DNA of 64,000 nt from Bryobacteraceae bacterium (GTDB lineage: Bacteria > Acidobacteriota > Terriglobia > Bryobacterales > Bryobacteraceae). Numbering within the stretch: position 1 is the stretch's first letter; each line of letters opens with the position of its first letter. Of this stretch, positions 52,401-60,431 are shown piece after piece. Where the stretch lies: positions 1,302,001-1,366,000 of the forward strand of contig JAWKHH010000003.1 of assembly GCA_041394945.1 (NCBI GenBank), read 5' to 3'. The translations under genes were made by a program, and so were the position numbers. The notes under the pieces are model-generated. The model was not told the DNA's origin and ran no database searches. It saw nothing but the letters and a program-made list of their open reading frames with translations.

Positions 52401-53423
52401 GACAACAAGTCCACCGACGGCTCGGCGGCGCTGCTCGAGAAGCGGGCGAAAGGGGATCGGCGGGTTCGCGTGTTCGCGCTCGACGAAAACCTCGGCTTCG
52501 CGGGGGGCAACAACTTCGCCGCGCGCCAAGCGACGGGCGACTGGTTGATTTTCTTGAATCCCGACACGATCGTCACGCCCGGCTGGATCGGCCGGTTAAT
52601 GGCTCCCTTCCGCGATCGGGGCGGAGCGAATCCGGTGGGCATGACAGCGCCAGTGACCAACTTCTCGGGCAACGAGACAAAGATCAATTACTCCTACCAG
52701 GACCTGGCGGGAATGGAAGCCTTTTCGCTGGACCTGACCGTGAGCCGGCGCGGCGAAACCATGGAGCTCGATTGCGTGCCGCTGCTGTGCGGGCTCATTT
52801 CGCGCGAGCTTTGGAACAAGGTGGGCGAGCTCGACGAGCGCTACTCGATCGGGATGTTCGAGGACGACGACTTCTGCGTCCGCATCCGGCGCGCGGGCTA
52901 CCGGATCGTCACCGCCGAGGATTGCTTCCTCCATCATTTCGGGAACGGATCATTCAAGAAGCTCGACCCGCAGGAGGCGCTGCGGATCTTCAACGAGAAC
53001 CGAGAGCGGTTCGAGTCGAAGTGGGGAACGAAGTGGCAGCCGCACAAGCTGCGTCCGGGCGCGCGCCCGGTGCAGGAGGAAACGCCGATGCTGGTTACGT
53101 CCTTTGTGGCCGGCGGCGCGCTGCGGCCGGACGCGACGCCGTGGGCGCCGATCCTCAAGAAGATCCACCCCGGGCGCATCGTCGCCGGGGAACCGTTCCA
53201 CGTGCAGCCCAACGGCCACTACGCGATCGCGGCGGAGTGCGAACGCGCCACGCCGTATACGTTCATCGAATGGAACGGCGAGCTGCTCGCCACGGCCTAC
53301 GCCGGTCCGCAGTTGCTGACGGCGCTGCTTCGTCCGGAGCTGACGGCGCGGCCCGGCACGATCGACGTGCGGGTGGTGAGCGATCTCGGCGCATCCGCGC
53401 CGCTCGCGGTGGCCATCGAGTAG
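49401..53423 (+). CDS. multidomain fusion: methyltransferase, coiled coil, GT4-like and GT2 glycosyltransferases, TIG-like C-terminus
   Basis: From the ATG at 49401 (TTG at 49371 also possible; TATACT lies at 49358-49363) the protein has 1,340 residues. Domains in order: SAM-dependent methyltransferase (about 15-205; motif I VLEAGSGAGYQSLAL, motif II-like YDLVFNSGVLEHY); long coiled coil (about 255-500, runs of E/R/A heptads); GT4-like transferase (about 600-960; IGYFGAISTWFDVDL, VKMYEYFSQGKPVVAT); GT2 (about 965-1220; ILVVTYNSLEF, DNKSTDG, FLNPDTIVTPG, FEDDDFCVRIRRAGY); and a TIG-like domain (about 1245-1340; IHPGRIVAGEPFHVQPNG, GTIDVRVVSDLG). It has no membrane segment. It is probably cytosolic, building a methylated surface glycan. 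Confidence 0.85.
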   Translation: MSQDSAAEKAKWDDFYRELAPVPADPETEQLNQRFVSIIDGLLPDGGEVLEAGSGAGYQSLALARTGRYRAALLDFSTEALAHARRLFSGAGAEGAFHEGDLAETGEPEYDLVFNSGVLEHYPLAEQARLLRGMASRSRRYVLVLVPNRRCYWYWLWRARMASTGQWPWGRETPLGSLEEAFSAAGIRMLSQCTLGEASTEYFIKTLAGVGSPLAEEILAVHRSPVVPEEEKGYLLAALGCVGEAPAAPLGAPWKSARNDGTTETDELRSALMDSLALRLAAEKQLAAAAEEREKARAAVESGEVRIEAERERRRALEAQIDADRLRLEDRLTQFTERVGAVSGVESRMAALEASAAAWREISESRLRDTEDRLVESETRGAQLAERLRTAEADLADAQASAAEAETRARSSEAERDQAVKSESELTVLLERREAEIAHAVNTRDEALRASAEWGRQSDRHKAKLHEAHTQIEELQAKLAEAAAAHDALYSASEALRKQTLGAISSYVHEFDGRLAEYRSQRAWRVMLAIREAYTKWVRGEDGGKAAALSLPFSWFSAAHNLDRYELAFPDLWRYAPDTLRQPAGERLKTAAAPVRQRLYDIVILSIVDFEFRFQRPQQIAVRMAERGHRVYWLSPTRLPGSGLYEATPLRENLWELRVPGMPVDLYGGVLTEELVDRMMTGLDAFFREQHVSESCAYLQFPFWRKLALRMRERMGSSILYDMMDDWAHWSTPPLIGDPVIEDERHLFEETDVFVVTSRAFAERHKANRPPPLLIANGADYHFFHEGKSAGWLAEKPRPVIGYFGAISTWFDVDLMTEVVKLRPQYSFVFIGQVHAVDPAEMRGSANCEFLGERNYRELPAYLAEFDVALIPFCMNKVVEGVDPVKMYEYFSQGKPVVATRMRELEHLNDILYMAATPEEFAAAIDRALDEAPELRERRLDYARKNTWDERTGRILDAIDAATPKVSILVVTYNSLEFLNPFLDSIQRNTSYANYEVICVDNKSTDGSAALLEKRAKGDRRVRVFALDENLGFAGGNNFAARQATGDWLIFLNPDTIVTPGWIGRLMAPFRDRGGANPVGMTAPVTNFSGNETKINYSYQDLAGMEAFSLDLTVSRRGETMELDCVPLLCGLISRELWNKVGELDERYSIGMFEDDDFCVRIRRAGYRIVTAEDCFLHHFGNGSFKKLDPQEALRIFNENRERFESKWGTKWQPHKLRPGARPVQEETPMLVTSFVAGGALRPDATPWAPILKKIHPGRIVAGEPFHVQPNGHYAIAAECERATPYTFIEWNGELLATAYAGPQLLTALLRPELTARPGTIDVRVVSDLGASAPLAVAIE

Positions 53424-53433
53424 GGGCTCCGAG

Positions 53434-53467
53434 TATTCGCCGGCGCAACGGAGTTGGGCCGGCGAAT
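53434..53467. repeat. intergenic hairpin, copy 2 of a dispersed motif, candidate terminator
   Basis: ATTCGCCGGC (53435-53444) pairs perfectly with GCCGGCGAAT (53458-53467), followed by TCTTGCCTTG. The motif in the left arm and loop matches 19507-19530 at 20 of 24 bases. It lies between convergent genes. Confidence 0.55.
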
Positions 53468-53499
53468 TCTTGCCTTGAGGTTGCCCCGCCCTATGCTGG

Positions 53500-56400
53500 C
53501 TACACGGCCACGGTTCGCCCGCCGATCGCGAGCGGACTCACGCGCGCGCCGGGGAGGACGATTCCGTCGAGGTTCAACGGATCGGCATTGGCGATCGCGA
53601 CGCCGGCCATCTCGTCGCCGTCTTTCGTGCGTCGCAGGGAGCGCAGCAGGTCCACCGCTTCCGGCCGCGCGAACTGCTCGCCGGTGAATCCGGCTGCAAA
53701 ACGGCCGCCGCGGATCTCGCCGCGCGCCTCCATCCGGCGGAGCACGGGAAGCAGATCCCGCCATGGCGGGGCCAGGGACTCGCGCGCCAGCAGATCGCGG
53801 AACACCACGCCCCAACGCACCAGCAGTTGTCGCGCGAAACGTTCCGGGTCCGGCCCCGCGCCGCTTCGCAACCCGGCTAGCAGCGCCCAACGGCCGGCTG
53901 CGTGGCGCGGACGTGCGGAGCGGCCGCGGCGTTCTCCGCGTCTTCGCTTGGGGTCGATCAGGGAGCGAAGGTTCTCGAAGCCGTCGGCGGTGACGATGCC
54001 ACCGGCCACCAGTTCCCAGAGGGCATCCTCAACTTCGGCGGGAAGGCGGCGGCTGGAGGCGGCGAGGTCGGCGAAGAAGCATGCGCCGCGCGATTCCAGC
54101 ACGTCGAGCACGTCGCGTGCGGCCGGCGTGAGAAGCGCTCCGGCGTTGGAGCCAGGCGCGATCCAGTTCGCATCCTCGCGGAGGAAGAACGTCACCGGCG
54201 CGGCGCGCGTCGGGCGTACGGACCGTGCGTCGCCCGATACCGTTCGCGGCGAAAGGCGGCCCCACACCACTTCGCCCGACAGACAGATCCGGTCCAAGAG
54301 CGCCGGGTCGTATTCGGCGACGCGCCGTTGGAAAATCTCGGATTCCCAGGCCGCCGCCGGAAGTTCATAACCCTGAAGCTGCCGGACGATCTGGAGCAGT
54401 CCGTCTTCGCCGTGCAGTTGCGAACCGGGTGCGACGTGCTGCCAGCGGCAATAGAAGCGATATAGATCGGCGCTCGAGACGGGTTCGATTTCGCGGCGCA
54501 GACGCCCCAGGGTGGCGCGGTGGATGCGCGCGAGGATCCGGCGGTTGCACCACTCCTGTTTGCCGGCGGCGCCCGGGGTGAAGTTCCCGCGCAGGATCTG
54601 TCCTTCGCCTTCGAGCTCCGCGAGCGCGATCTCTGTGTCGCTGAGTGAGAAGGCGAGCCGGTCCGCCAGCGCCGCCGCCGTCGCGGGCCCAATCGAATCC
54701 ATCCACCCTCGCAGCACTTCGCGTGGATCGCCGGCGAGGTCGCGGCGCTCCATGGGCGTCCACAACGGGCGGCCGTTGCGCTTGTGCACGGCGACGCGGC
54801 CTTCGCGCTCGAGGTGATCGAACCACGCCTGCCACTCGGGTTCCGGCGGCATGACGATCAGCGTGAGCAGGGCGTCGTGCAACTCGTCGGCGTCGCGCAC
54901 AAGGGGCCAGCTTTCGGCAGTGACGGCGGCGATGGCTTCCGGATCGAGCGCGCCGACGCCATCGGCCGGGTCCGTGCGCAGCACGCGGCGCATCTGGACG
55001 GCGCGCGTCCGGCGTTCTTCGAGCGGCGCGTCGTCGAGGAAGGCGTAGGGATTGGCGTTCAGGATCTCGTGACAGAACAGCGACGGCTCAGCGGTATCAA
55101 CGGCGACGGTGCGCAGGCCGCCGCTCCTCGCGCGTTCGAGGACGGCGCGCAACCGGTCCACATCCATCGCCTCCCGGAGGCAGTTTTGGATTGTTTCGCG
55201 GACGAGCGGGTGGTCGGGGATCCGCAGCGGTCCGGTGAGGTTCTCCGCGCAGGCGACCTGATCCGGGAAGACGGCGGCCAGCAAATCGTCGGACTGCATT
55301 CGCTGGATGGGCGCGGGGTTCTTGCGGCCGCCGCGAAACCGGAGGATCGCCAGGGCGCGTGTGGCGTTCCACCGCCACCTTGCGCCGAACATCGGCGCGG
55401 CGAGCAGGGCCTGGGTCAACACGTCTTCCACCTGCGCGGGATCGAGAAACGCGAACACCAATTCCAGCGGAAACGAATGCTGCTCGGCGAGGGAGATGAC
55501 CAAGCCGTTGTCGGTGGCGGCCGCCTGCAATTCGAAGTTGAACGTGCGGCAGAACCGCTTGCGCAGCGCGAGTCCCCAGGCGCGATTCACGCGGGACCCG
55601 AAGGGCGCGTGGAGGATCAACTGCATCCCGCCCGCTTCGTCGAAGAAGCGTTCGGCGACGACGGTATCGCTCGAGGGAAGCGCGCCAAGCATCGCCGCGC
55701 CGGTGGTGACGTAGGCCGTCGCCTGCGCGAGCCCGGGCGGATCGAACACGCCGGGATCGTCGCCGCGCAGCAACCGCTCCCGGAGCGACGACACTTCCGC
55801 CGAGAGTTCCGCCGAACGGCCCGGCGCCTCGCCCAGCCAGAACGGAACCGAAGGAGCGGCGCCCGCCGCGTCCACCACCCGAACTCGGCCCGGTTCCACG
55901 CGCTGGATGCGCCAGGAATGGGTGCCGAGGAGGAAGACATCGCCGGCCATGCTCTCGATGGCGAAGTCTTCGTCGAGCGTGCCGACGGTGCGGCCTTCGG
56001 GCTCGGCCACGACAGCGTACTGGCCGGTTTCCGGAATCGCGCCGCCGGAGGTGATGGCCGCCAGGCGCGCGCCGCGGCGCGGACGGAGCTTGCCGTTGAT
56101 CCGGTCGCGATGCAGATACGCTCCTGCGCGGCCACGCGTAGTAGCGACGCCGTCGGCGAGCATCGTGAGAATCTCGTCCCAGTCCTTGCGGGGCAGATCG
56201 CGATACGGAAAGGCGCGCCGGGTCAACTCGTAGAGGGCTTCTTCGTCCCAGGGCTCGGCGGCGACTTCGGCCACCACCTGCTGCGCCAGGATGTCGAGCG
56301 CGTTGCGCGGAATCTCCAGCCGTTCGAGCGCGCCGTTGCGGATGCCTTGCAGCAGCGCACCGCATTCGATGAGCTCGTCGCGGGTGGTGGGGAAGAAGCG

Positions 56401-57504
56401 GCCCTTGGGCGTGGCGCCCACGGAGTGACCGGCACGGCCGACGCGCTGCAAGGCGACGTGAATCGACCGCGGAGTTCCCACCTGACAGACGAGGTCCACG
56501 GATCCGATGTCGATGCCCAGTTCGAGGGAGGCCGTGGCCACGACGGCGCGCACCTCGCCGTGCTTCAGTCGCTGTTCGGCGTTTTGCCGGACCGGGAGCG
56601 CGAGCGATCCGTGATGGGCGAGGATGGCGTCTTCGCCGCAGCGTTCGCGCAACGCGTGGGCAACGCGTTCGGAAAGCCGGCGTGTGTTCACGAACACAAG
56701 CGTGGTGCGATGTTCGAGGATCAGAGCGGCGAGCCGGTCATACGTCTCCGCCCACAATTCGTTCGAGGCGATCGGCCCCAGCTCGTCGCGCGGGATTTCG
56801 ATCGCCAGATCCATCTCCCGCCGGTGGCCGGTGTTGACGATGGACGCGCCGCGCTCCGGCGAGAGGTATCGCGCCACTTCCTCAATGGGACTTACCGTGG
56901 CCGAGAGCCCGATGCGTTGGAGACGGCGGCCGGCGGCGTGTTCGAGACGTTCGAGCGAGAGCGCGAGGTGCGAGCCGCGCTTGTCGCGGGCCACGGCGTG
57001 GATCTCGTCGACGATCACGGTCCGTACGCCAACGAGCGCCTTGCGCGGACCCTCGGCAGTGAGCAGGAGATACAAGGACTCCGGCGTCGTCACCAAGATG
57101 TGCGGCGGGGAGGTGGTCATCTTGCGGCGCTCGGCCGCGGGCGTGTCGCCGGTGCGCACGGCGGCTCGAATGGCGGCGAGCGGGATGCCGCGCTCGGCGG
57201 CCAGCGCCGCCACCCCGGCCAGAGGCACATCCAGGTTGCGATGGATATCGTTGGAGAGCGCCTTCAGCGGCGAGACGTAGACGACCCGCGTTTCGGCCGG
57301 TAGCGGCCCCGCGGCCGCGTCGCGCACCAATCCGTCGATGGCGGTGAGGAACGCGGCGAGCGTTTTTCCGGAACCTGTGGGCGCGGAGACGAGGACATCG
57401 CCGCCTCCCGCGATGAGCGGCCAAGCTTGTTTCTGCGGGCCGGTGGGTTCGCCCAGGCGGCTCGCGAACCACTCAGCCACCAGCGGATGGAACGCCGCCG
57501 TCAT
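53500..57504 (-). CDS. Lhr-family ATP-dependent DNA helicase
   Basis: The 1,334-residue superfamily-2 helicase shows Q-motif GPQKQAWPLI, Walker A SAPTGSGKT, SPLKALSNDIHRNL (Ia), TTPESLYLLL (Ib), VIVDEIHAV (II), GLSATVSPIEE (III), FVNTRRLSERVAHALRERC (IV), VATASLELGIDIGSVDLV (V) and QRVGRAGHS (VI). After the Lhr core (about 870 residues) come winged-helix and C-terminal domains, including WRWNATRALAILRFRGG. Lhr proteins are 3'-5' helicases tied to DNA repair. The ATG at 57504 has no strong ribosome-binding site and lies four bases after the RidA stop, so translation is probably coupled. Confidence 0.93.
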   Translation of the reverse strand: MTAAFHPLVAEWFASRLGEPTGPQKQAWPLIAGGGDVLVSAPTGSGKTLAAFLTAIDGLVRDAAAGPLPAETRVVYVSPLKALSNDIHRNLDVPLAGVAALAAERGIPLAAIRAAVRTGDTPAAERRKMTTSPPHILVTTPESLYLLLTAEGPRKALVGVRTVIVDEIHAVARDKRGSHLALSLERLEHAAGRRLQRIGLSATVSPIEEVARYLSPERGASIVNTGHRREMDLAIEIPRDELGPIASNELWAETYDRLAALILEHRTTLVFVNTRRLSERVAHALRERCGEDAILAHHGSLALPVRQNAEQRLKHGEVRAVVATASLELGIDIGSVDLVCQVGTPRSIHVALQRVGRAGHSVGATPKGRFFPTTRDELIECGALLQGIRNGALERLEIPRNALDILAQQVVAEVAAEPWDEEALYELTRRAFPYRDLPRKDWDEILTMLADGVATTRGRAGAYLHRDRINGKLRPRRGARLAAITSGGAIPETGQYAVVAEPEGRTVGTLDEDFAIESMAGDVFLLGTHSWRIQRVEPGRVRVVDAAGAAPSVPFWLGEAPGRSAELSAEVSSLRERLLRGDDPGVFDPPGLAQATAYVTTGAAMLGALPSSDTVVAERFFDEAGGMQLILHAPFGSRVNRAWGLALRKRFCRTFNFELQAAATDNGLVISLAEQHSFPLELVFAFLDPAQVEDVLTQALLAAPMFGARWRWNATRALAILRFRGGRKNPAPIQRMQSDDLLAAVFPDQVACAENLTGPLRIPDHPLVRETIQNCLREAMDVDRLRAVLERARSGGLRTVAVDTAEPSLFCHEILNANPYAFLDDAPLEERRTRAVQMRRVLRTDPADGVGALDPEAIAAVTAESWPLVRDADELHDALLTLIVMPPEPEWQAWFDHLEREGRVAVHKRNGRPLWTPMERRDLAGDPREVLRGWMDSIGPATAAALADRLAFSLSDTEIALAELEGEGQILRGNFTPGAAGKQEWCNRRILARIHRATLGRLRREIEPVSSADLYRFYCRWQHVAPGSQLHGEDGLLQIVRQLQGYELPAAAWESEIFQRRVAEYDPALLDRICLSGEVVWGRLSPRTVSGDARSVRPTRAAPVTFFLREDANWIAPGSNAGALLTPAARDVLDVLESRGACFFADLAASSRRLPAEVEDALWELVAGGIVTADGFENLRSLIDPKRRRGERRGRSARPRHAAGRWALLAGLRSGAGPDPERFARQLLVRWGVVFRDLLARESLAPPWRDLLPVLRRMEARGEIRGGRFAAGFTGEQFARPEAVDLLRSLRRTKDGDEMAGVAIANADPLNLDGIVLPGARVSPLAIGGRTVAV

Positions 57505-57508
57505 GCCG

Positions 57509-57940
57509 CTATGGGACCCAGGCGACCAGCTCGATCTCCACCAGCGTCTGGGTGTCGGGGAAGATGGCTCCGAGCGCTGTGCGCGCCGGTGCGTTCTCCT
57601 TGAAATACTGCGCGTAGACTTCGTTGAACGCCGGCTTCTGCGTCTTCACGTCGGCGAGGAACGCAGTCACCTTGATCACATTGTCGAGCGACGACCCCAT
57701 CTGCTCCAGGTTCTTCTTGTGCGCCTGCAGCGTGTTGTGGGTCTGCTCCTTGATATCGCCGCCGAAAGCGAGCGGATCCTTGCGCGCTTCCGGACGTACG
57801 CCGGTAAGCCCGGAACTGTAGTACATGTTGCCGATCTTGTATCCGCCGGGGGCTTTCACCTTCCCGGACGCCATGGCGGGTACTGCCGCCGCGGCGCCGA
57901 TTCCGGCGGCGGCGAGGAACTGACGGCGAGCTTTCTTCAT
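57509..57940 (-). CDS. RidA family protein with twin-arginine-type leader
   Basis: RidA-like proteins deaminate reactive enamines and imines. The 143-residue product begins MKKARRQFLAAAGIGAAAAVPAM, a Tat-like leader, unlike the usual cytosolic family. The RidA core follows: IGNMYYSSGLTGVRPE, GDIKEQTHNTLQAHKKNLEQMGSSLDNVIKVTAFLADV, FNEVYAQYFKENAPARTALGA and VEIELVAWVP. The conserved Arg is in PARTALGA and the terminal Glu in VEIELVAW. The ATG overlaps the HlyD-like gene stop (ATGA) with GAGGTG upstream. It would be a periplasmic RidA, though the export of this type is rarely described. Confidence 0.9.
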   Translation of the reverse strand: MKKARRQFLAAAGIGAAAAVPAMASGKVKAPGGYKIGNMYYSSGLTGVRPEARKDPLAFGGDIKEQTHNTLQAHKKNLEQMGSSLDNVIKVTAFLADVKTQKPAFNEVYAQYFKENAPARTALGAIFPDTQTLVEIELVAWVP

Positions 57941-59301
57941 CTCGGGTTCACCTCGGGTTTGGGATTTCCTTCGATTGTACCCGCGAACCCGCACACCATC
58001 GTTTCGCCGGCGGTGAGCCCGGCTTCGACAATCGTCTCGGTGGCGGATTCGAGGCCGAACCGCACATCCACCGCCCGCGCCTCGCGGCCGTCCCAGAGGC
58101 GGATGCGGCCGCTGTTTCCGTCGCGCGAGGAGATGCATTCGCGCGGCGCCACCAAGCCTTCGGCCGACTGCAGCACGATGTCGGCGCTGGCCGAGAAGTT
58201 GGGGAACACGCGCGGGTCCAGACTGTCCGGCGCGATCTTGATGGGGAGTTGACGGACCCAATCCGGCCGGTAGCGGGTGCCCGCGGCGATGGACCCGATG
58301 GCCGCGACGTGGCCGGGCATTTCGACCGACGTCACCGCGTCGACGCGGATGCGGGCGCGCATCCCGGTCCGCACGAGTTGGGCGTCCACCTGATTGAGCG
58401 AGGCCGCCATGGTGAGCGAGGAGGGGTCGACGATCTGCACGAAGGGATAGCCGGCGCGGACCTCGTCGCCGGGGCGGACGTCGTCGTACTCCTGGCCGCG
58501 GCGCATGCGGCTGGGGACGACGATTCCGGGGATTGGGGCGCTGAAGACCATGCGGGCGGCGTTGGTTTCGGCGCGGCGGAGTTCGAGTTCCTCTTCGGCG
58601 AGGAGCAACTGCTGGCGGCGGAGTTCGGCGCGTTCGGAGGCATCGAAGTAGCGGCGCTCGACATCGAGTTCGCGGCGGTAGGCCTGTGCTTCTTCGAGGG
58701 CGAGGCGGAGACGTTCGGAGGCGATGGCGGAGCGGACGGGGATGGTGCGCATGTCGAGGCGGGCCTTGTCGACAAGAGCCTGGGCGGCGTGGATGCGCTG
58801 TTCGAGGAGGCCGCGGGCGATGTGGATGCCGGCTTCGACGCGGGCGAGGACGCCGCGGCGCTGTTCGACGTCGGCGCGGTAGTCGTCGAGCCGGTTGAGC
58901 ATGTACTGACGGTCAAAGGAGGCGACGAAGTCTCCCTGGCGGACCGGGGAGCCGGCCGGAGCCATTCTTTCGAGGACGATTTGAAAATCGCTGCGGGAGC
59001 CGCTCGAGCGGCTGCGGCGCCCGCGCATTCTCGGGGCGAGGAGTGCGGAGGCGCGTTCCGCGGTGAGGTTTCCGCTGACGCGGAGGGTGACCTCGACGGA
59101 GCCGGCGTGGGGCCGCATCAGCCGACCGGGGATCAAGGGGCCCGCCTCGGTGGCGGTCCATTTGCGGACGGCGATCAGCGCCACCCAGATCAGCAGAACG
59201 AGCAAAGCCAGCCGGCCATAGCCGAGGCTGGCTGGCGGCGCGGGACGCGGAGGCGCCGCTGGCGCTCGCGGTGGTTCGAGGTGAGGGCTGGGAAGAATCA
59301 C
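57937..59301 (-). CDS. HlyD-family membrane-fusion (efflux adaptor) protein
   Basis: From a GTG at 59301 the product has 454 residues. One membrane helix lies at about 29-44 (LALLVLLIWVALIAV), after a proline-rich cytosolic start. A biotinyl-lipoyl-like part (LRVSGNLTAERASALLAPRM, APAGSPVRQGDFVASFD) leads to a long coiled hairpin (about 140-250). The closing lipoyl and beta-barrel parts (VFSAPIPGIVVPSRM, VRPGDEVRAGYPFVQIVDPSSLTMAASL) finish the HlyD/RND-adaptor architecture. No inner-membrane pump or outer channel gene adjoins it on this strand. The start is uncertain: an upstream frame overlaps the CheX gene. The role is substrate export with an unknown pump. Confidence 0.82.
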   Translation of the reverse strand: MILPSPHLEPPRAPAAPPRPAPPASLGYGRLALLVLLIWVALIAVRKWTATEAGPLIPGRLMRPHAGSVEVTLRVSGNLTAERASALLAPRMRGRRSRSSGSRSDFQIVLERMAPAGSPVRQGDFVASFDRQYMLNRLDDYRADVEQRRGVLARVEAGIHIARGLLEQRIHAAQALVDKARLDMRTIPVRSAIASERLRLALEEAQAYRRELDVERRYFDASERAELRRQQLLLAEEELELRRAETNAARMVFSAPIPGIVVPSRMRRGQEYDDVRPGDEVRAGYPFVQIVDPSSLTMAASLNQVDAQLVRTGMRARIRVDAVTSVEMPGHVAAIGSIAAGTRYRPDWVRQLPIKIAPDSLDPRVFPNFSASADIVLQSAEGLVAPRECISSRDGNSGRIRLWDGREARAVDVRFGLESATETIVEAGLTAGETMVCGFAGTIEGNPKPEVNPR

Positions 59302-59336
59302 GAAAGGAAGAAGTGGCCTCCTTCCTTTATGGTAGT

Positions 59337-59861
59337 TTAATGGTGCGCCAGAGCAACCGGAATGCCCGGTCCGCACGATACACGCGTTGGCGATTCCACC
59401 AGCATCATCTGGACGAAGAACTCGGCGCCCTCCATCGTGAACGGCGTGACGGTCCAGGTGTGCTTGCCCGATGCGCGGGTGCTGAAGTCGCCGCCGTGAA
59501 TCACCGTCGGCGTGGTGAGCGCCATGGCGCCGAACCGTTCCTCCAGGTTCGTCTTAATGTTCCCGATCACCATGTTGGCGATCTCGCCCATGGCGTCGAG
59601 CACATCGTCGTTCACCTCGGTGTATTCGGCCATCAGCATCGCGCCGGCCATCCGGCAGGCTACCGGCTCCGTGCACACGACGCTTCCCGATCCCGAGTAG
59701 GGTCCCGCCACGCCCACCATGGCCGCCACGCCGTGCGACGGCCCTGTCTCCACCCTCGACATCGACGCGGCTCCCGGTTCCGCGTCGAGCCCCAGCATCG
59801 TCGACAGGACGTTCAGCGTGGCGCTGCGGATCTCCTCGATCAGTAGTTCATGAATATCCAT
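59337..59861 (-). CDS. cheX: CheX/CheC-type chemotaxis phosphatase
   Basis: CheX removes phosphate from phospho-CheY-type receivers. The 174-residue protein has the signature ExxN helix DAMGEIANMVIGNIK (about residues 90-104), preceded by a glycine-rich SGSGSVVCTEP strand and followed by a typical WTVTPFTM and FVQMMLVE. The ATG at 59861 has a strong GGAGGAGG. It lies 28 bp after the CheY-like gene, which is almost certainly its substrate. No CheA, MCP or flagellar genes are in view. A non-flagellar output is therefore possible. Confidence 0.88.
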   Translation of the reverse strand: MDIHELLIEEIRSATLNVLSTMLGLDAEPGAASMSRVETGPSHGVAAMVGVAGPYSGSGSVVCTEPVACRMAGAMLMAEYTEVNDDVLDAMGEIANMVIGNIKTNLEERFGAMALTTPTVIHGGDFSTRASGKHTWTVTPFTMEGAEFFVQMMLVESPTRVSCGPGIPVALAHH

Positions 59862-59889
59862 CCGGCCCTCCTCCGGCCGGTCGCGCCGC

Positions 59890-60264
59890 TTAGATGAGGC
59901 CGACCAGTTTCTCCTTGATTTGCTCCGCCGTGAACGGCTTGCGCACGTATCCCACCGCGCCCAGGTTCACCGCTTCCATCACCTTCGCCTGCGAGCCCTC
60001 CGTGGTGATCATCACCACCGGCACCGACTGGTGGACCGAGCCCGCTCCTTTCAGCACGCCCAGGAACTGGAGGCCGTCCATGTTCGGCATGTTGATGTCC
60101 GATAGAATCAACCCGACACGGTTCTGCTTGAGAACCTCCAACGCCTCGGCGCCATCGTTGGCCTCAAAGATCTTGCCCACGGGAACTTCCGCTTGATAGA
60201 GCACCCGCTGCAGGATCTTGCGGATCGCCGCCGAATCGTCGACGATCATGATGTCGACCGCCAT
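59890..60264 (-). CDS. CheY-like single-domain response regulator
   Basis: The 124-residue protein is a lone receiver with Asp9/Asp10, phospho-acceptor Asp56 (LILSDINMPNMDG), Thr87/Thr88 (VMITTEG) and Lys109 (YVRKPF). It lacks a DNA-binding or enzymatic output domain and so acts by binding a partner. GAGGAGGG precedes the ATG. It is followed by cheX, giving a two-gene receiver and phosphatase unit. It diverges from the RND efflux operon across a 167-bp region holding two palindromic elements. No cognate kinase is nearby. Confidence 0.9.
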   Translation of the reverse strand: MAVDIMIVDDSAAIRKILQRVLYQAEVPVGKIFEANDGAEALEVLKQNRVGLILSDINMPNMDGLQFLGVLKGAGSVHQSVPVVMITTEGSQAKVMEAVNLGAVGYVRKPFTAEQIKEKLVGLI

Positions 60265-60317
60265 TTTCCCTCCTCTGAGAACGAACTCGTCTCCCCAATC
60301 GCCCGCCCCCCGAAACC

Positions 60318-60334
60318 TTCCCGCATCGCGGGAA
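60318..60334. repeat. short palindrome between cheY-like and RND genes
   Basis: TTCCCGC (60318-60324), ATC, GCGGGAA (60328-60334): a perfect 7-bp inverted repeat around three bases. It may be an operator serving either divergent gene. Confidence 0.4.
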
Positions 60335-60344
60335 TATCGGGAGG

Positions 60345-60404
60345 TTGACGCTTATTCTTGGGCTACATACCCCTCATCGGACTCCCCCGATTCGATATGA
60401 GGGG
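60345..60404 (+). promoter_or_regulatory. candidate promoter and operator of the RND efflux operon
   Basis: TTGACG (60345-60350), 17 bp and a weak -10, TACCCC (60368-60373). Overlapping the -10 is an inverted repeat, CCCCTCAT (60370-60377) with ATGAGGGG (60397-60404), 19 bp apart. This is where a local repressor would sit. No regulator gene is adjacent in the window. Confidence 0.45.
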
Positions 60405-60431
60405 ATTGTGAGAGAATGGCCCCGAGCACCC

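Noticed and set aside
54784..57303. An 839-codon open frame on the plus strand opposite the Lhr-type helicase
   Set aside because: It is antisense to a gene with full helicase motifs. Its residues are low-complexity (D/E/G/R/H) without domains. Such frames are common in GC-rich DNA.
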